Source: Cohaesibacter intestini
GTDB lineage: Bacteria; Pseudomonadota; Alphaproteobacteria; Rhizobiales; Cohaesibacteraceae
NCBI RefSeq assembly: GCF_003324485.1
Contig: NZ_QODK01000005.1
Coordinates: 186,001-250,000 of the forward strand
DNA: 64,000 bases
Reading direction: 5' to 3'
Below are positions 47,468 through 57,576 of the stretch, in pieces. How positions within the stretch are numbered: position 1 is the first letter of the stretch; each line of letters starts with the position of its first letter. The notes beneath the pieces were generated by a model, which was not told the DNA's origin, made no database searches, and worked only from the letters and a program-made list of their open reading frames with translations. Made by a program: the position numbers and the translations under genes.

Positions 47468-48580
47468 TTAGCGAATGCGTTCTGTGGTCGCAGGGTCAAA
47501 GAACACGACCTTTGCCATATCAAAGGCAACGGTGGCGCTTTCCCCGGCATTGACCGCCGCATTGGCCCGCATGCGGGCAATGGCCTGCTTGCCGCCCAGA
47601 TGCAGAATGGCGAAGGTGTCCGAGCCCGCAGGTTCGACCACATCGACCATACATTGCCGCTCGACCACCTTGTCGGAGGTGCGGTCCGCCCCATGCGGGT
47701 CGGTCAGGGCTTCGGGGCGGATGCCCAGAACCACAGACTTGCCGACAAAGTCGCCCAGCGAGCCGGGATCACTGACCGGCAGATCAAAGTCCGCCCCGCT
47801 GGCATCCTGCAAGGTCACCGCGATGCCCTCACCCGCTTTCTTGACGCTGGCAGGCACCAAGTTCATCGAGGGCGAGCCCATGAAATCGGCCACAAACATA
47901 TTGACCGGATTGTCATAGATCTCGGCAGGGGTGCCGAATTGCTGCAAATAGCCATCCTTCAACACGGCGATCTTGCTGGCCAGCGTCAGCGCTTCGATCT
48001 GGTCGTGGGTCACATACACGATGGTGGTGCCCATCCGTTTATGCAGCCGCTTGATCTCGGTGCGCATATCGACACGCAGTTTGGCATCAAGGTTGGACAA
48101 AGGCTCATCGAAGAAGAAAACCTGCGGATCGCGCACAAGCGCCCGGCCCATGGCCACACGCTGACGCTGACCACCGGACAGTTGCCCCGGCTTGCGGTTC
48201 AACAACTCGCCAATCTGCAACATGTCAGCCACCCGCTTGATCGCAGCTTCCCGCTGTTCCTTGGGCACCTTGCGCACTTCCATACCGAAGCTGATATTCT
48301 GCGCTACGGTCATGTTGGGATAAAGCGCATAGGACTGGAACACCATCGCGATATCGCGCTTGGAAGGCGGAAGCCCCGCAACAGACTTGTCACCGATCCG
48401 GATTTCGCCCGAAGTGACTTCCTCCAGCCCGGCAATGGTATTGAGCAAGGTCGATTTGCCACAGCCGGACGGGCCGACCAGCACCAGAAATCCACCATCC
48501 TCGATTTCCAGATTGATGCCCTTGAGCACATCGACATTGCCATAGGACTTGTAGAGATTTTCAATGGAGAGAGATGCCAT
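47468..48580 (-). CDS. Sugar ABC transporter ATPase (UgpC/MsmK type)
   Basis: 370-residue ATPase with Walker A GPSGCGKST (about 38-46), signature LSGGQRQRVAMGRA, Walker B VFFFDEPLSNLDAK and a C-terminal MalK-like TOBE/regulatory domain. It energises the two permeases encoded just upstream, four bases away. Substrate is probably glucose or mannose, from the type of binding protein. Confidence 0.94.
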   Translation of the reverse strand: MASLSIENLYKSYGNVDVLKGINLEIEDGGFLVLVGPSGCGKSTLLNTIAGLEEVTSGEIRIGDKSVAGLPPSKRDIAMVFQSYALYPNMTVAQNISFGMEVRKVPKEQREAAIKRVADMLQIGELLNRKPGQLSGGQRQRVAMGRALVRDPQVFFFDEPLSNLDAKLRVDMRTEIKRLHKRMGTTIVYVTHDQIEALTLASKIAVLKDGYLQQFGTPAEIYDNPVNMFVADFMGSPSMNLVPASVKKAGEGIAVTLQDASGADFDLPVSDPGSLGDFVGKSVVLGIRPEALTDPHGADRTSDKVVERQCMVDVVEPAGSDTFAILHLGGKQAIARMRANAAVNAGESATVAFDMAKVVFFDPATTERIR

Positions 48581-48584
48581 AGTC

Positions 48585-49466
48585 CTATCCTTTGACAGAG
48601 CCGGCCATCAGGCCACGCACGAAATAGCGGCCAGAGACGATGTAAACGACAAGGGTGGGGAGTGCAGCCAGAATGGCCCCGGCAAAATGCACGTTATATT
48701 CTTTGACGCCGGTCGAACTGTTGACCAGATTGTTGAGCGCAACCGTGATCGGGATCGAGTCAAAGTCGGCAAAGGACACGCCAAACAGGAAGTCATTCCA
48801 GACGTTGGTAAACTGCCAGATGACGGTCACCACAAAGATTGGTGCCGAGTTAGGCAGCATGATCCGCCGGAATATCTGGAAGAAGCTCGCACCATCAATC
48901 TGGGCGGAGCGGACCAGTTCGGTCGGAAACGCCTCATAATAGTTGCGGAAAAACAGCGTCGTGAAACCAAGACCATAGATCGTGTGCACCAGCACCAGCC
49001 CCGGCGTGGTACCGGCCAGACCGAGCAAGCCCAGAATACGGGCCATCGGCACCAAGACAATCTGGAACGGAATGAAGCAGGCGAGAAGCAAAGCCCCAAA
49101 AATGATGCTGTCGCCCTTAAAGCTCCATTTGGTCAGGACATAGCCATTCAACGCCCCCAAAATGGTCGAAATCAGCACCGCAGGCACAACCATGAGGATG
49201 GAGTTGATAAAGAAGGGCTTGAGACCGGACGGATCAACCCCGATCTGGGCCGTTGACCAGGCCGACAGCCAAGGGGCAATCGTCCAGTCCTGCGGCAAAT
49301 TCATCATGCCGCCACCGCGGATTTCATCCAGCGGCTTGAAGCTGTTGACCACCATCACATAGAGCGGCAACAGATAATAGATGGCAAACAGGATCAGGGC
49401 GACATAGATCACAGCACGGATCAGGCGATCCGACATGGATGATGGGTTGGAGACGGATTGGGTCAT
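48585..49466 (-). CDS. Sugar ABC transporter permease (MalG type)
   Basis: 293-residue inner-membrane permease with six helices. The EAA loop reads EAFPTELVRSAQIDGASFFQIF in two pieces. ATGA overlap with the upstream permease gene shows coupled translation. Comparable to GtsC of Pseudomonas. Confidence 0.92.
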   Translation of the reverse strand: MTQSVSNPSSMSDRLIRAVIYVALILFAIYYLLPLYVMVVNSFKPLDEIRGGGMMNLPQDWTIAPWLSAWSTAQIGVDPSGLKPFFINSILMVVPAVLISTILGALNGYVLTKWSFKGDSIIFGALLLACFIPFQIVLVPMARILGLLGLAGTTPGLVLVHTIYGLGFTTLFFRNYYEAFPTELVRSAQIDGASFFQIFRRIMLPNSAPIFVVTVIWQFTNVWNDFLFGVSFADFDSIPITVALNNLVNSSTGVKEYNVHFAGAILAALPTLVVYIVSGRYFVRGLMAGSVKG

Positions 49467-50338
49467 CTCTTGTCTCCACTTCTCATTTCGCTATAGAGAT
49501 AGGGCACGATGATCGAGAAAATCATGATCATCATGATGATGGCAGACGACGCGCCAACCCCCATCTGGTTGCGGGTGAAGGTGTAGCTATACATGAAGGT
49601 CGCGGGCATCTCCGTTGCCCGGCCCGGACCACCGCCGGTCAAGGCGACGACAAGGTCATAGGCCTTGATCGCCAGATGAGCGAGAACCACAAAGCTCGAC
49701 AGGAAGACCGGACGCATCATCGGAATGATGATCTTGCGATAGATGGTGCCTTGCGAGGCGCCATCCATTTCAGCGGCCCGGATGATCTCGGTATCCACCC
49801 CACGCAACCCGGCAAGGAACATCGCCATAACGAACCCGGATGACTGCCAGACAGCAGCCATGACAACGGTATAGATCGCCATATTGCGGTCTTTGATCCA
49901 ATTGAAGTGGAAGCTCTCCCAGCCCCAGCTATGCAGGGTTGCCTCAAGACCGATGCCCGGATCAAGAAACCACTTCCAGGCAATCCCGGTGACGATGAAG
50001 GACAAGGCCATTGGATAGAGATAGATCGGTCGCAGAACCCCTTCGCCGCGGATTTTCTGATCCAGAAAGATCGCCAACAACAAACCAAGCAGCGTACATA
50101 TGGCGATATACAAGAAGCTAAAGACACCCAGATTGGTGAGCGCCGTGCCCCAATGTCTGAGCTTGAAAAGTTTTACATAATTGGAAAGTCCGATCCATTC
50201 GTCAGACGGCAGCATCCGCGAATTGGTCATCGAGAGATAACCGGTATAGACGATGAAGCCATAGACGAAGATCAGGACGAGAAGGAAGCTCGGCGCAAGC
50301 ACGATGCGCGGCACCCAGTCACGAATGCGGTCCAGCAT
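49463..50338 (-). CDS. Sugar ABC transporter permease (MalF type)
   Basis: 291-residue inner-membrane permease with six helices. The EAA loop includes IIRAAEMDGASQGTIYRKI. It lies 112 bases downstream of the binding-protein gene and overlaps the next permease. Comparable to GtsB of Pseudomonas. Confidence 0.92.
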   Translation of the reverse strand: MLDRIRDWVPRIVLAPSFLLVLIFVYGFIVYTGYLSMTNSRMLPSDEWIGLSNYVKLFKLRHWGTALTNLGVFSFLYIAICTLLGLLLAIFLDQKIRGEGVLRPIYLYPMALSFIVTGIAWKWFLDPGIGLEATLHSWGWESFHFNWIKDRNMAIYTVVMAAVWQSSGFVMAMFLAGLRGVDTEIIRAAEMDGASQGTIYRKIIIPMMRPVFLSSFVVLAHLAIKAYDLVVALTGGGPGRATEMPATFMYSYTFTRNQMGVGASSAIIMMIMIFSIIVPYLYSEMRSGDKR

Positions 50339-50450
50339 GGGTCTCTTTCACGTAGGGGGCTGGTGAATTTGACGTCCTTGGAGGCCGGAGACGAAACACC
50401 TCCGGCCAATGTCTGACCAATTTGCGAACTGTCAGACGTCCTTAAGAGGA

Positions 50451-51710
50451 CTATTTGGCTGCTTCAACAGCATCGACCATTTCTTCAGCAGCGGTGGCCG
50501 AGTCAAATTCGCCGTTGAAATGCGCGGTGATGACATCGAACATGGCGCTCTTGATGCCATCCGGCACAGCATGGCCATGGGCCATGGAGCCGAACAGACG
50601 ACCATTTTTGGCAGCGTCGCCAAGATCAGCCATGCCTTTTTTACCGCAATCATCAAAGGCATCATTCGGCACGTCGGTGCGTGCTGGAACGGACCCCTTC
50701 ACAGTATTGAAGGCGATCTGGAAGCCCGGATCCATAACGGCAGACGCCATTTTCTTCTGAGCGGTGCCACCTTCTTTCATGTCGAACATGGCAAACTGGT
50801 CAGAGTTGAAGGTCACCGCACCTTGCGTGCCCGGGAAGCGGATGCAAACAAAGTCTTCGCCCGGCGTCAGTTTGGACTGCAGGAACTCGCCCTTCGCCCA
50901 GTCACCCATGACCTGCATGCCAGCTTCACCCTTGATGACCATGGCGGTCGCAAGGTTCCAGTCACGACCGGAGAAGTTGTCATCAACATAGCTGCGCAGT
51001 TTGGCCATACGATCAAAGGCTTCAACCATCTTGGCACCGCCAAGGGCTTCTGGATCCAGATCGATCATCGCAGCCTTGTAGAAGTCGTCACCCAGTGACA
51101 GAACGACGGAATCGAAGATCGTGCCGTCCTGCCAGGCCTGACCACCATGGGCCAGAGGGGTCACACCCTTGGCTTTCAGGGCATCGAGCATGGCAATCAG
51201 CTCGTCCCAGCTGGTTGGCGCCTTGCCCCCCACTTCATCAAGCAATTTCTTGTTGATCCAGACCCAGTTGGTCGAGTGGACATTCACCGGAGCGGCAATC
51301 CAGTTGCCTTCATATTTGGAGAATTCCTGCAAGGCGGGTGGTACCACGTTGTCCCAACCTTCAGCTTTCGCGATGTCATTCAGATTGCCAAGCACGCCCT
51401 GCTTGGACCAATCCTTGATGTTGAAGCCCATCATCTGAACGGCGGTTGGTGGGTTACCGGCCGTCACACGCGCACGAAGTGCGGTCATGGCAGACACACC
51501 GGAGCCACCGGCCACTGGCATATCAGCCCATTTAACACCTTGTTTCTCAAGATTTTCTTTCAAAACATTGAGAGCAGCAGCCTCGCCACCAGCGGTCCAC
51601 CAATGGAGAACTTCAACATTCTCATCAGCAAAAACCGGGGTAACGGCGAGGGGAATAGCAACGAGGGCAGCACCAACAGCGGTGCCGGTCAGGATCGATT
51701 TCAGTTTCAT
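50451..51710 (-). CDS. Sugar ABC transporter substrate-binding protein (glucose/mannose type)
   Basis: 419-residue periplasmic protein. The signal peptide is about 1-24, with cleavage after VFA. The mature start [12 protein letters not shown], together with [16 protein letters not shown] and [12 protein letters not shown], resembles Pseudomonas GtsA/GltB for glucose or mannose. GGAGG precedes ATG at 51710. It heads the transporter operon, facing a lacI-type gene across a palindromic operator candidate. Confidence 0.9.
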   Translation of the reverse strand: MKLKSILTGTAVGAALVAIPLAVTPVFADENVEVLHWWTAGGEAAALNVLKENLEKQGVKWADMPVAGGSGVSAMTALRARVTAGNPPTAVQMMGFNIKDWSKQGVLGNLNDIAKAEGWDNVVPPALQEFSKYEGNWIAAPVNVHSTNWVWINKKLLDEVGGKAPTSWDELIAMLDALKAKGVTPLAHGGQAWQDGTIFDSVVLSLGDDFYKAAMIDLDPEALGGAKMVEAFDRMAKLRSYVDDNFSGRDWNLATAMVIKGEAGMQVMGDWAKGEFLQSKLTPGEDFVCIRFPGTQGAVTFNSDQFAMFDMKEGGTAQKKMASAVMDPGFQIAFNTVKGSVPARTDVPNDAFDDCGKKGMADLGDAAKNGRLFGSMAHGHAVPDGIKSAMFDVITAHFNGEFDSATAAEEMVDAVEAAK

Positions 51711-51747
51711 TCTGTTTCCTCCCAGTGTGAAGTCTGAATCTGGACGC

Positions 51748-51763
51748 ATTATAACGTTGTAAT
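51748..51763. promoter_or_regulatory. Candidate LacI-type operator
   Basis: ATTATAACGTTGTAAT is a palindrome with one mismatched pair and the central CG typical of LacI-family sites. It lies between the divergent binding-protein and regulator genes. Confidence 0.6.
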
Positions 51764-51870
51764 AATAAATGGTGTCAATTGATTTTTTTACGGACCTTGG
51801 GCTAGGCTACGACAACAGGCAAAGGAATGATCGGGAGATCCGGCCGAACCGGACTCAAAAAAACCACGCA

Positions 51871-52920
51871 ATGGACCCCAACTCGATGGCCAAAAAAGCC
51901 CCAATCTCGGACCTCATTCCGTCAGGCACGCGCCCGACCCAACAGACCATTGCCGACATGACGGGGCTGGCGGTGACGACCGTTTCAAAGGCCCTGCGCA
52001 GCGATCCGAAAATTTCTGAAAAAACCCGTCTGCTGGTTGAAAAGGTCGCCAAGGAAGTGGGCTATGTGCCTGACCGTGCGGCCCAGCGCTTGCGCACGGG
52101 AAAAACCCATGTCATCAGCCTGATCCTTGATCCCCACAATGAGATTTTAGGCTTTGGCAATTCGATGATCACAGGCATTGTCGAAGCCCTCCAAGGTACC
52201 AACTATCACCTTAATATCACACCGCATTTCACGCCCGGCCACATCATGGAACCGGTGGTCAACATCGTCCGTAACGGCTTGGCCGATGGGTTGATTTTCT
52301 CTCGCACCCGGGCACTCGATGAACGGGTGCGGTTCCTCTCAGAACGGGACTTTCCCTTTGTCACCCATGGGCGGACCGAATTCAGCAAACAGCATAATTT
52401 CGTCGATTATGACAATGAGGCCTTCGCCTATCAGGCCGTCATGCGCCTGGTGGCAAAAGGCTGCAACAAGGTCTGTATCTTGTTGCCCTTGAGCAAATTC
52501 ACCTTCTACCAACATATGCGCTATGGCTTCATGCGCGCAGTGCGGGAAACCGGTGTCGATCACCTGCTGCCCGAGGATGTGTCCCTTGATTCGCCATCTG
52601 ACCAGCTTGTGGCATGGGCAAAGGGGCTGGCCGGGACCGACGCCATGCCCGACGGCATCATATGCCCCGGCGAGACCTCCTATTTTGCGGTGGAAAACGG
52701 CTTTGCCGCAGGCGGAAAAAGGCAGGAGCAAGACTATTGCGTCGTCGCCAAAAGTGTATCCGCCGTACTGCCCCTGAACAATCCAAACCTCGATCTGATT
52801 GCCGAGGACGTCAAGGAAGCAGGCTTTCTGATGGGGCAATCCCTGCTTGAAGTGCTGTCCTCACCGGAAAAGGCGCCTCGCCAGATTCTGCAAGAGCCAA
52901 CCTTGAAATTTCCGATCTAG
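51871..52920 (+). CDS. LacI-family transcriptional regulator
   Basis: 349 residues with an N-terminal LacI HTH (TQQTIADMTGLAVTTVSKALRS, about 30-52) and hinge (GYVPDRAAQRLRTGKT), then a periplasmic-binding-like sugar domain. Start codon is uncertain: ATG at 51871 or 51886; neither has a strong Shine-Dalgarno. It is divergent from the glucose/mannose-type transporter and is the likely regulator. It resembles AglR-like regulators, but the ligand is not known. Confidence 0.88.
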   Translation: MDPNSMAKKAPISDLIPSGTRPTQQTIADMTGLAVTTVSKALRSDPKISEKTRLLVEKVAKEVGYVPDRAAQRLRTGKTHVISLILDPHNEILGFGNSMITGIVEALQGTNYHLNITPHFTPGHIMEPVVNIVRNGLADGLIFSRTRALDERVRFLSERDFPFVTHGRTEFSKQHNFVDYDNEAFAYQAVMRLVAKGCNKVCILLPLSKFTFYQHMRYGFMRAVRETGVDHLLPEDVSLDSPSDQLVAWAKGLAGTDAMPDGIICPGETSYFAVENGFAAGGKRQEQDYCVVAKSVSAVLPLNNPNLDLIAEDVKEAGFLMGQSLLEVLSSPEKAPRQILQEPTLKFPI

Positions 52921-52927
52921 GTCACCG

Positions 52928-52975
52928 ATAAAAAAGCAACGGGCTTCCCTGATGAAGATCAGGAAAACCCGCTGC
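52928..52975 (-). terminator. Terminator of araB
   Basis: On the minus strand GCAGCGGG-TTTTCCTGAT pairs with ATCAGGGAAG-CCCGTTGC and is followed by TTTTTTAT. It also lies after the convergent lacI-type gene. Confidence 0.85.
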
Positions 52976-53015
52976 CACCTTGACCCTGGGAAGAGATCAT
53001 AGGCTTGGGAGAGAC

Positions 53016-54650
53016 TTAATCGCGTTTCGACAGCTCTTCAGAGAAGGCGCCCAACCGCTTGTAATCCGCATAAATGGCTTCATAGGCCTTGTGGGCTTCC
53101 GGATCGGGTTTGAAGACTTTTTCAACTGGGCTGTGCATCGCTGCTTTCGCCGCTTCAATATCCTCATAGGCCCCGGCAGCCGTCGCCGCAAAGATCGCCG
53201 CACCCCGGGCACAGCATTCATCAGATGCCACAACGCTGATTTCACGGTTGAGCACATCGGCGCAAATCTGCGAAACCAGATCGGACTTGCGGGCAATGCC
53301 GCCGATGCCAACGATACTCTTGACCGGAATACCTTCGGATTCGAACCGTTCGACAATGGCCCTTGAGCCAAAGGCCGTCGCTTCAATCAGGGCCCGATAG
53401 ATAGATGGAGCCGTCGAGCCCAGATGCAACCCGGACAGGATCGCCTTGATCGTCTGATCCGCATCCGGCGTCCGCCGTCCATTCAGCCAGTCCAGCGCCC
53501 GCTCGCCATAGGCTCCCGGCGGCAACTGGGCAGCAGCCTCTTCAAGCTGCGGCAGCAAGGACCCCGCCTTGGTATTGCTGCGCCGGTTCCACATCAAGAC
53601 GCGTTCAAACCAGGCAAAGACATCGCCAAAAGAGGACTGCCCTGCTTCAAAACCGATATAACCCGGCATCGCACTGCCCGGCACCTGACCACAAATGCCA
53701 TGCACCAACGTGTCCTTCACCTCTTCCGGTGGGGCGATCAGAATATCGCAGGTCGATGTGCCCATCACCCGCACCAGCGAGTAAGGCTCAATGCCCGCAC
53801 CAACCGCACCCATATGACAATCAAACGCGCCGACTGCGACCGGGATATCTGCATCCAGCCCCAATCGTCCAGCCCATTCATTCGACAAGGTGCCCGCAGG
53901 TTGATCACTGGTCACGGTGTCTTGATAAAGCGGACTTGGCAGATTGCCGAGGCACGGATCAAGCGCCGTCAGCCATTCGCGGCTCGGCAGGCCGCCAAAT
54001 TCCGGGTGCCACAGGGCCTTGTGCCCGGCAGAGCAGCGGCTGCGAACAATCTTCGCCGCATCATCAACACCCGTCAGCACCGATGGCACCCAATCGCACA
54101 ATTCAACCCAGCTGGCCGCGGCCTGAAACACTGCAGGATTGCGCCGACCGACATTGAGGATCTTGGCCCAGTACCATTCAGAGGAATAAATGCCGCCAAC
54201 ATATTTGGTATAGTCGGGAAACTGGCCGGAGTGACACAGTGCATTGATCTCTTCGGCTTCGGCCACCGAGGTGTGGTCCTTCCACAGAATGCACATCGCA
54301 TCCGGGTCGGTCGCAAAGCCATCCTTGAGCGCCAGGGCGGTCGCATCCGCCGTCACAGGCAGGGGTGACGAGCCGGTCGTGTCCACCCCGATACCGATGA
54401 TTTTCGGCTTGCCCGGCGCCATTGACTGAACGGCGTCCCGCACGGCGGCGGTCATCGCTTCAAGATAGTCTGCCGGGTGCTGACGAAATTGTTGTCGCGT
54501 CGGCTCGCAAAAGCGCCCTTCTGCCCATCGCGGATAAGCCGCAACGGCGGCGGCGAGCTCATCCCCCCCCGCAACACTGACAATCACCGCCCGGACACTA
54601 TCCGAGCCAAAATCCAACCCCAAGACACAAATCTGCTGATCAGCGGCCAT
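53016..54650 (-). CDS. araB: L-ribulokinase
   Basis: FGGY kinase of 544 residues that phosphorylates L-ribulose. The LGLDFGSDSVRAVIV start, AFDCHMGAVGAG, SCD-type MGTSTCDI, GYIGFEAGQSSFGD and ARGAAIFAATAAG regions identify ribulokinase. GGAGG precedes ATG at 54650. It is divergent from araC, with half-site repeats between them. araA and araD lie beyond araC on the same strand as araB, in a separate unit. Confidence 0.94.
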   Translation of the reverse strand: MAADQQICVLGLDFGSDSVRAVIVSVAGGDELAAAVAAYPRWAEGRFCEPTRQQFRQHPADYLEAMTAAVRDAVQSMAPGKPKIIGIGVDTTGSSPLPVTADATALALKDGFATDPDAMCILWKDHTSVAEAEEINALCHSGQFPDYTKYVGGIYSSEWYWAKILNVGRRNPAVFQAAASWVELCDWVPSVLTGVDDAAKIVRSRCSAGHKALWHPEFGGLPSREWLTALDPCLGNLPSPLYQDTVTSDQPAGTLSNEWAGRLGLDADIPVAVGAFDCHMGAVGAGIEPYSLVRVMGTSTCDILIAPPEEVKDTLVHGICGQVPGSAMPGYIGFEAGQSSFGDVFAWFERVLMWNRRSNTKAGSLLPQLEEAAAQLPPGAYGERALDWLNGRRTPDADQTIKAILSGLHLGSTAPSIYRALIEATAFGSRAIVERFESEGIPVKSIVGIGGIARKSDLVSQICADVLNREISVVASDECCARGAAIFAATAAGAYEDIEAAKAAMHSPVEKVFKPDPEAHKAYEAIYADYKRLGAFSEELSKRD

Positions 54651-54702
54651 GCCGATATCCTCCCATCGGTCGGTCGAAAGCCTCGCACCAGCATCCAAAT
54701 CT

Positions 54703-54717
54703 TATGGATTATTCTAC
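54703..54717. promoter_or_regulatory. Candidate AraC half-site 1 (araB side)
   Basis: TATGGATTATTCTAC. It shares TATGGA-TATTCT with the copy at 54768 and resembles the TCCATA core of E. coli araI when read toward araB. Confidence 0.6.
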
Positions 54718-54767
54718 TCAAAAACTTTCGACACTCTTCTTTCCAAAGCGCACGTTTCAGATTAGAA

Positions 54768-54782
54768 TATGGACTATTCTGA
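54768..54782. promoter_or_regulatory. Candidate AraC half-site 2 (araC side)
   Basis: TATGGACTATTCTGA, a direct repeat of the element at 54703, 65 bases away. A third, looser copy (TATGGACGATCATTCT) overlaps the araC start codon at 54812. Confidence 0.6.
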
Positions 54783-54812
54783 TGCCTTCCAATACAGCAA
54801 AGCGCTAGAGAT

Positions 54813-55826
54813 ATGGACGATCATTCTAAATTTGATCCCAGCGCAGACCCACAAGTTCAAGGTCTGTTCAAGAAACTGGCCTATGACACAGCCCCCAAGG
54901 GAGCCGACGATGAGGTTGCGCCGCTTTTTCCCGGCTTTCAGTTCGACGTCAAATTGGTCGCCGGCATCACTCCCATTGAGAGCGGCGGCCCACTGGATTT
55001 CTATATCGACCGCCCCAACGGCATGCGCGGCTGGATCATAAACCTGACGGTCGACGGCATTGGCCGGGTGTTTGACGGCCCCAATTCCTTCACCGTCGAA
55101 CCGGGCGATCTATTGCTTTTCCCGCCGGAAGCACGCCATTTCTATGGCCGCGATTTCGACGCCGACAAATGGTGGCATCGCTGGATCTATTTCCAGCCGC
55201 GCGCATTCTGGAAACCATGGCTGGACTGGCATCAGGTGGTCGATGGCGTCCATATCTTGCGCAAACGCGACGAGGCCAAGACCAGCGAGCTGTTCCGCCT
55301 GTTTGTCGAAGTCGAGAAATGGGCCAAGTCTCCCGACAATCTGTCTGTTGATCTTGCCTTCAACCGACTGGAACATATCCTGCTGCAATGCGCCCGGATG
55401 ACCCGTTCCTCAAGCATGAACACACCAACCCTTGACGACCGCGTGCTGGCGGCTTGCTCCCTGATTTCCGCCAATCTCGACAAGCCGCTATCAGTCAAAG
55501 ACATTGCCAGCCATGTCTGCCTGTCGCCTTCTCGCCTGTCACACCTGTTCCGCAAGAATATCGGCACCGGCGTGGTCCAGTGGCGCGACGGCCAGCGGGT
55601 GCAATATGCAATGCAGATCCTGCGGGTCACCAATGTGCCAATCAAGTCCCTCTCCCAAATGGTCGGCTATGAGGATCCACTTTATTTCAGCCGCGTTTTC
55701 CGTCGCCATACCGGCATGAGCCCGCGCACCTTCCGCGACAAGAGCCTGCACAACATCACCAGCAACGGCACCATTTCGCCGCTCCCCGGGGACGCAATCG
55801 TGCAATTGCCGCTGCGCCCGGACTGA
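54813..55826 (+). CDS. araC: Arabinose operon regulator AraC
   Basis: 337 residues. The N-terminal arm and cupin domain match E. coli AraC closely in motif: DFYIDRPNGMRGWIINLTV, PGDLLLFPPEARHFYGR and WWHRWIYFQPRAFW. The C-terminal double HTH contains LSPSRLSHLFRKNIGTG and YEDPLYFSRVFRRHTGMSP. It senses L-arabinose and regulates ara genes. The Shine-Dalgarno before ATG at 54813 is poor. A strong terminator follows. Confidence 0.93.
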   Translation: MDDHSKFDPSADPQVQGLFKKLAYDTAPKGADDEVAPLFPGFQFDVKLVAGITPIESGGPLDFYIDRPNGMRGWIINLTVDGIGRVFDGPNSFTVEPGDLLLFPPEARHFYGRDFDADKWWHRWIYFQPRAFWKPWLDWHQVVDGVHILRKRDEAKTSELFRLFVEVEKWAKSPDNLSVDLAFNRLEHILLQCARMTRSSSMNTPTLDDRVLAACSLISANLDKPLSVKDIASHVCLSPSRLSHLFRKNIGTGVVQWRDGQRVQYAMQILRVTNVPIKSLSQMVGYEDPLYFSRVFRRHTGMSPRTFRDKSLHNITSNGTISPLPGDAIVQLPLRPD

Positions 55827-55875
55827 TTGCCCTGATGGGCGCTCACGACGACGTGCCAAACCTGCCTCACAAACA

Positions 55876-55916
55876 AACACCCCCGAAAGATCGTGTCTTT
55901 CGGGGGTGTTCTGTTT
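55876..55916. terminator. Bidirectional terminator between araC and araA
   Basis: AACACCCCCGAAAGA pairs perfectly with TCTTTCGGGGGTGTT around a five-base loop. T-rich flanks on both strands serve the convergent genes. Confidence 0.9.
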
Positions 55917-55982
55917 CACTGCCCTCGCGAGGCGCGGGTCTGCGGGGACTCTTGTCTGACGCGAGGGCAGTCGGCCTGAAAA

Positions 55983-57491
55983 TCAGGCCCTAAATCCCTT
56001 GGCAAAGTGCCAATAGACTTCATTCATGCGCAAATCCTGCTTGAAGCGCATGGTTTCAGTTTGCTCATCGATCAAGGCCAGTTCCATCCCGGCGATGGTA
56101 GCAAAATCATCAAGCATCTCCGAGGTCACATCGTAGCTATAGGCGGTGTGATGCGCACCACCCGCCAAGATCCATGCGGAGCATGCGGTCTTGAAGTCTG
56201 GTGCACATTCCCAAACCGCACGCGCCACCGGCAGGTTCGGCAGGTCAGGATGATCCACGGCCTTGACCTTATTGACGATCAGGCGGAAGCGATTGCCCAG
56301 ATCAACGAAGCAGGCATTCAGCGCATCACCCTTCTGGGCATTGAAGACCAGACGCACCGGATCGGCCTTGCCGCCAATACCAAGCGGATGAATTTCCATT
56401 TGCGGTTTGTCGACGGCAATCGACGGGCAGACTTCAAGCATATGCGCACCAAGCACCTTCTCGGCACCGGGTTTGATATCATAGGTATAGTCTTCCATGA
56501 AGGACGTTGCCCCGGTCAGCCCATGACCCATCACTTTCATGGCGCGCACGAGCGCCGGGGTTTTCCAGTCCCCTTCCCCGGCAAAGCCAAAGCCCTTGGC
56601 CATCAGCCGCTGCGGCGCAAGACCGGGCAACTGGTTAAGTCCATGCAGATCCTGGAAGGTATGCGTGAAGCCAGTATAGCCCCCTTCAGTAAGGAAGGCC
56701 TCAAGCCCCAGTTCCTGACGCGCAGCATCCAGCAGCGAGGCACGCTTTTCGCCCCCAGCTTTCAAGGCTGGCACCAGATCGTAAAGCGCTTCATACTCGG
56801 CGACCAATGCCTCGACATCAGCCTCGGCAATACTGGCCATCCGGTCAACCAGATCGCCAACGCCCCAGCCATCAACCGCAAAGCCAAAGGCCATTTCGGC
56901 ACCGACTTTGTCCCCTTCAGTGACGGCGACATCGCGCATATTGTCACCAAAGCGGCAGAAACGGGCCCCTTGCCAGTCATGCCAGGCTCGGGCAGCCCGC
57001 ATCCAGCTATCAATCCGCTCCTGCACATCGGCCTCAGACCAGTGACCCACCACCACCTTGCGGCCAAGACGCAAGCGTGAATGCATGAAGCCTGCTTCCC
57101 GGTCGCCGTGAGCGGCCTGATGCAGGTTCATATAGTCCATGTCGATGCTGTCCCAAGGCAGGTCGGCATTGAGCTGGGTATGAAGATGCAGCACCGGTTT
57201 GGTTAGCTGGGTAAGGCCACGGATCCACATTTTGGCCGGCGAGAAGGTATGCATCCAGAGAATGACGCCGCCACAGGTCGGGTCAGCAGACGCCCGACGG
57301 CACATATCGGCAATCTCATCAGTTGTGGTGCCAACACCGGCAAACTCAATCGGCAGAACCAACCGCCCATCCTTGCTGAGCCCATCAACGACCGTGCGGG
57401 CATTCTCGGCAACCTTGCCCAGAGCCTCCGCCCCATACAGATGCTGCGAACCACAGATAAACCAGAATTTCAACTCTTTGAGTGCAATCAT
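55983..57491 (-). CDS. araA: L-arabinose isomerase
   Basis: 502-residue enzyme that converts L-arabinose to L-ribulose. [12 protein letters not shown] at the start, the PCGG-type [39 protein letters not shown] and [12 protein letters not shown] mark the family; metal ligands are carried by the conserved Glu/His positions. AGGCAGG precedes ATG at 57491. It lies downstream of araD on the same strand. Confidence 0.97.
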   Translation of the reverse strand: MIALKELKFWFICGSQHLYGAEALGKVAENARTVVDGLSKDGRLVLPIEFAGVGTTTDEIADMCRRASADPTCGGVILWMHTFSPAKMWIRGLTQLTKPVLHLHTQLNADLPWDSIDMDYMNLHQAAHGDREAGFMHSRLRLGRKVVVGHWSEADVQERIDSWMRAARAWHDWQGARFCRFGDNMRDVAVTEGDKVGAEMAFGFAVDGWGVGDLVDRMASIAEADVEALVAEYEALYDLVPALKAGGEKRASLLDAARQELGLEAFLTEGGYTGFTHTFQDLHGLNQLPGLAPQRLMAKGFGFAGEGDWKTPALVRAMKVMGHGLTGATSFMEDYTYDIKPGAEKVLGAHMLEVCPSIAVDKPQMEIHPLGIGGKADPVRLVFNAQKGDALNACFVDLGNRFRLIVNKVKAVDHPDLPNLPVARAVWECAPDFKTACSAWILAGGAHHTAYSYDVTSEMLDDFATIAGMELALIDEQTETMRFKQDLRMNEVYWHFAKGFRA

Positions 57492-57576
57492 TTTCCTGCC
57501 TCTTCATATCCCGTTTGTTGTTGTCCCCATGGATGAAAGGCAGTGCCCGGTTGCCCCCATCTGCTAAGGAAGTCTG

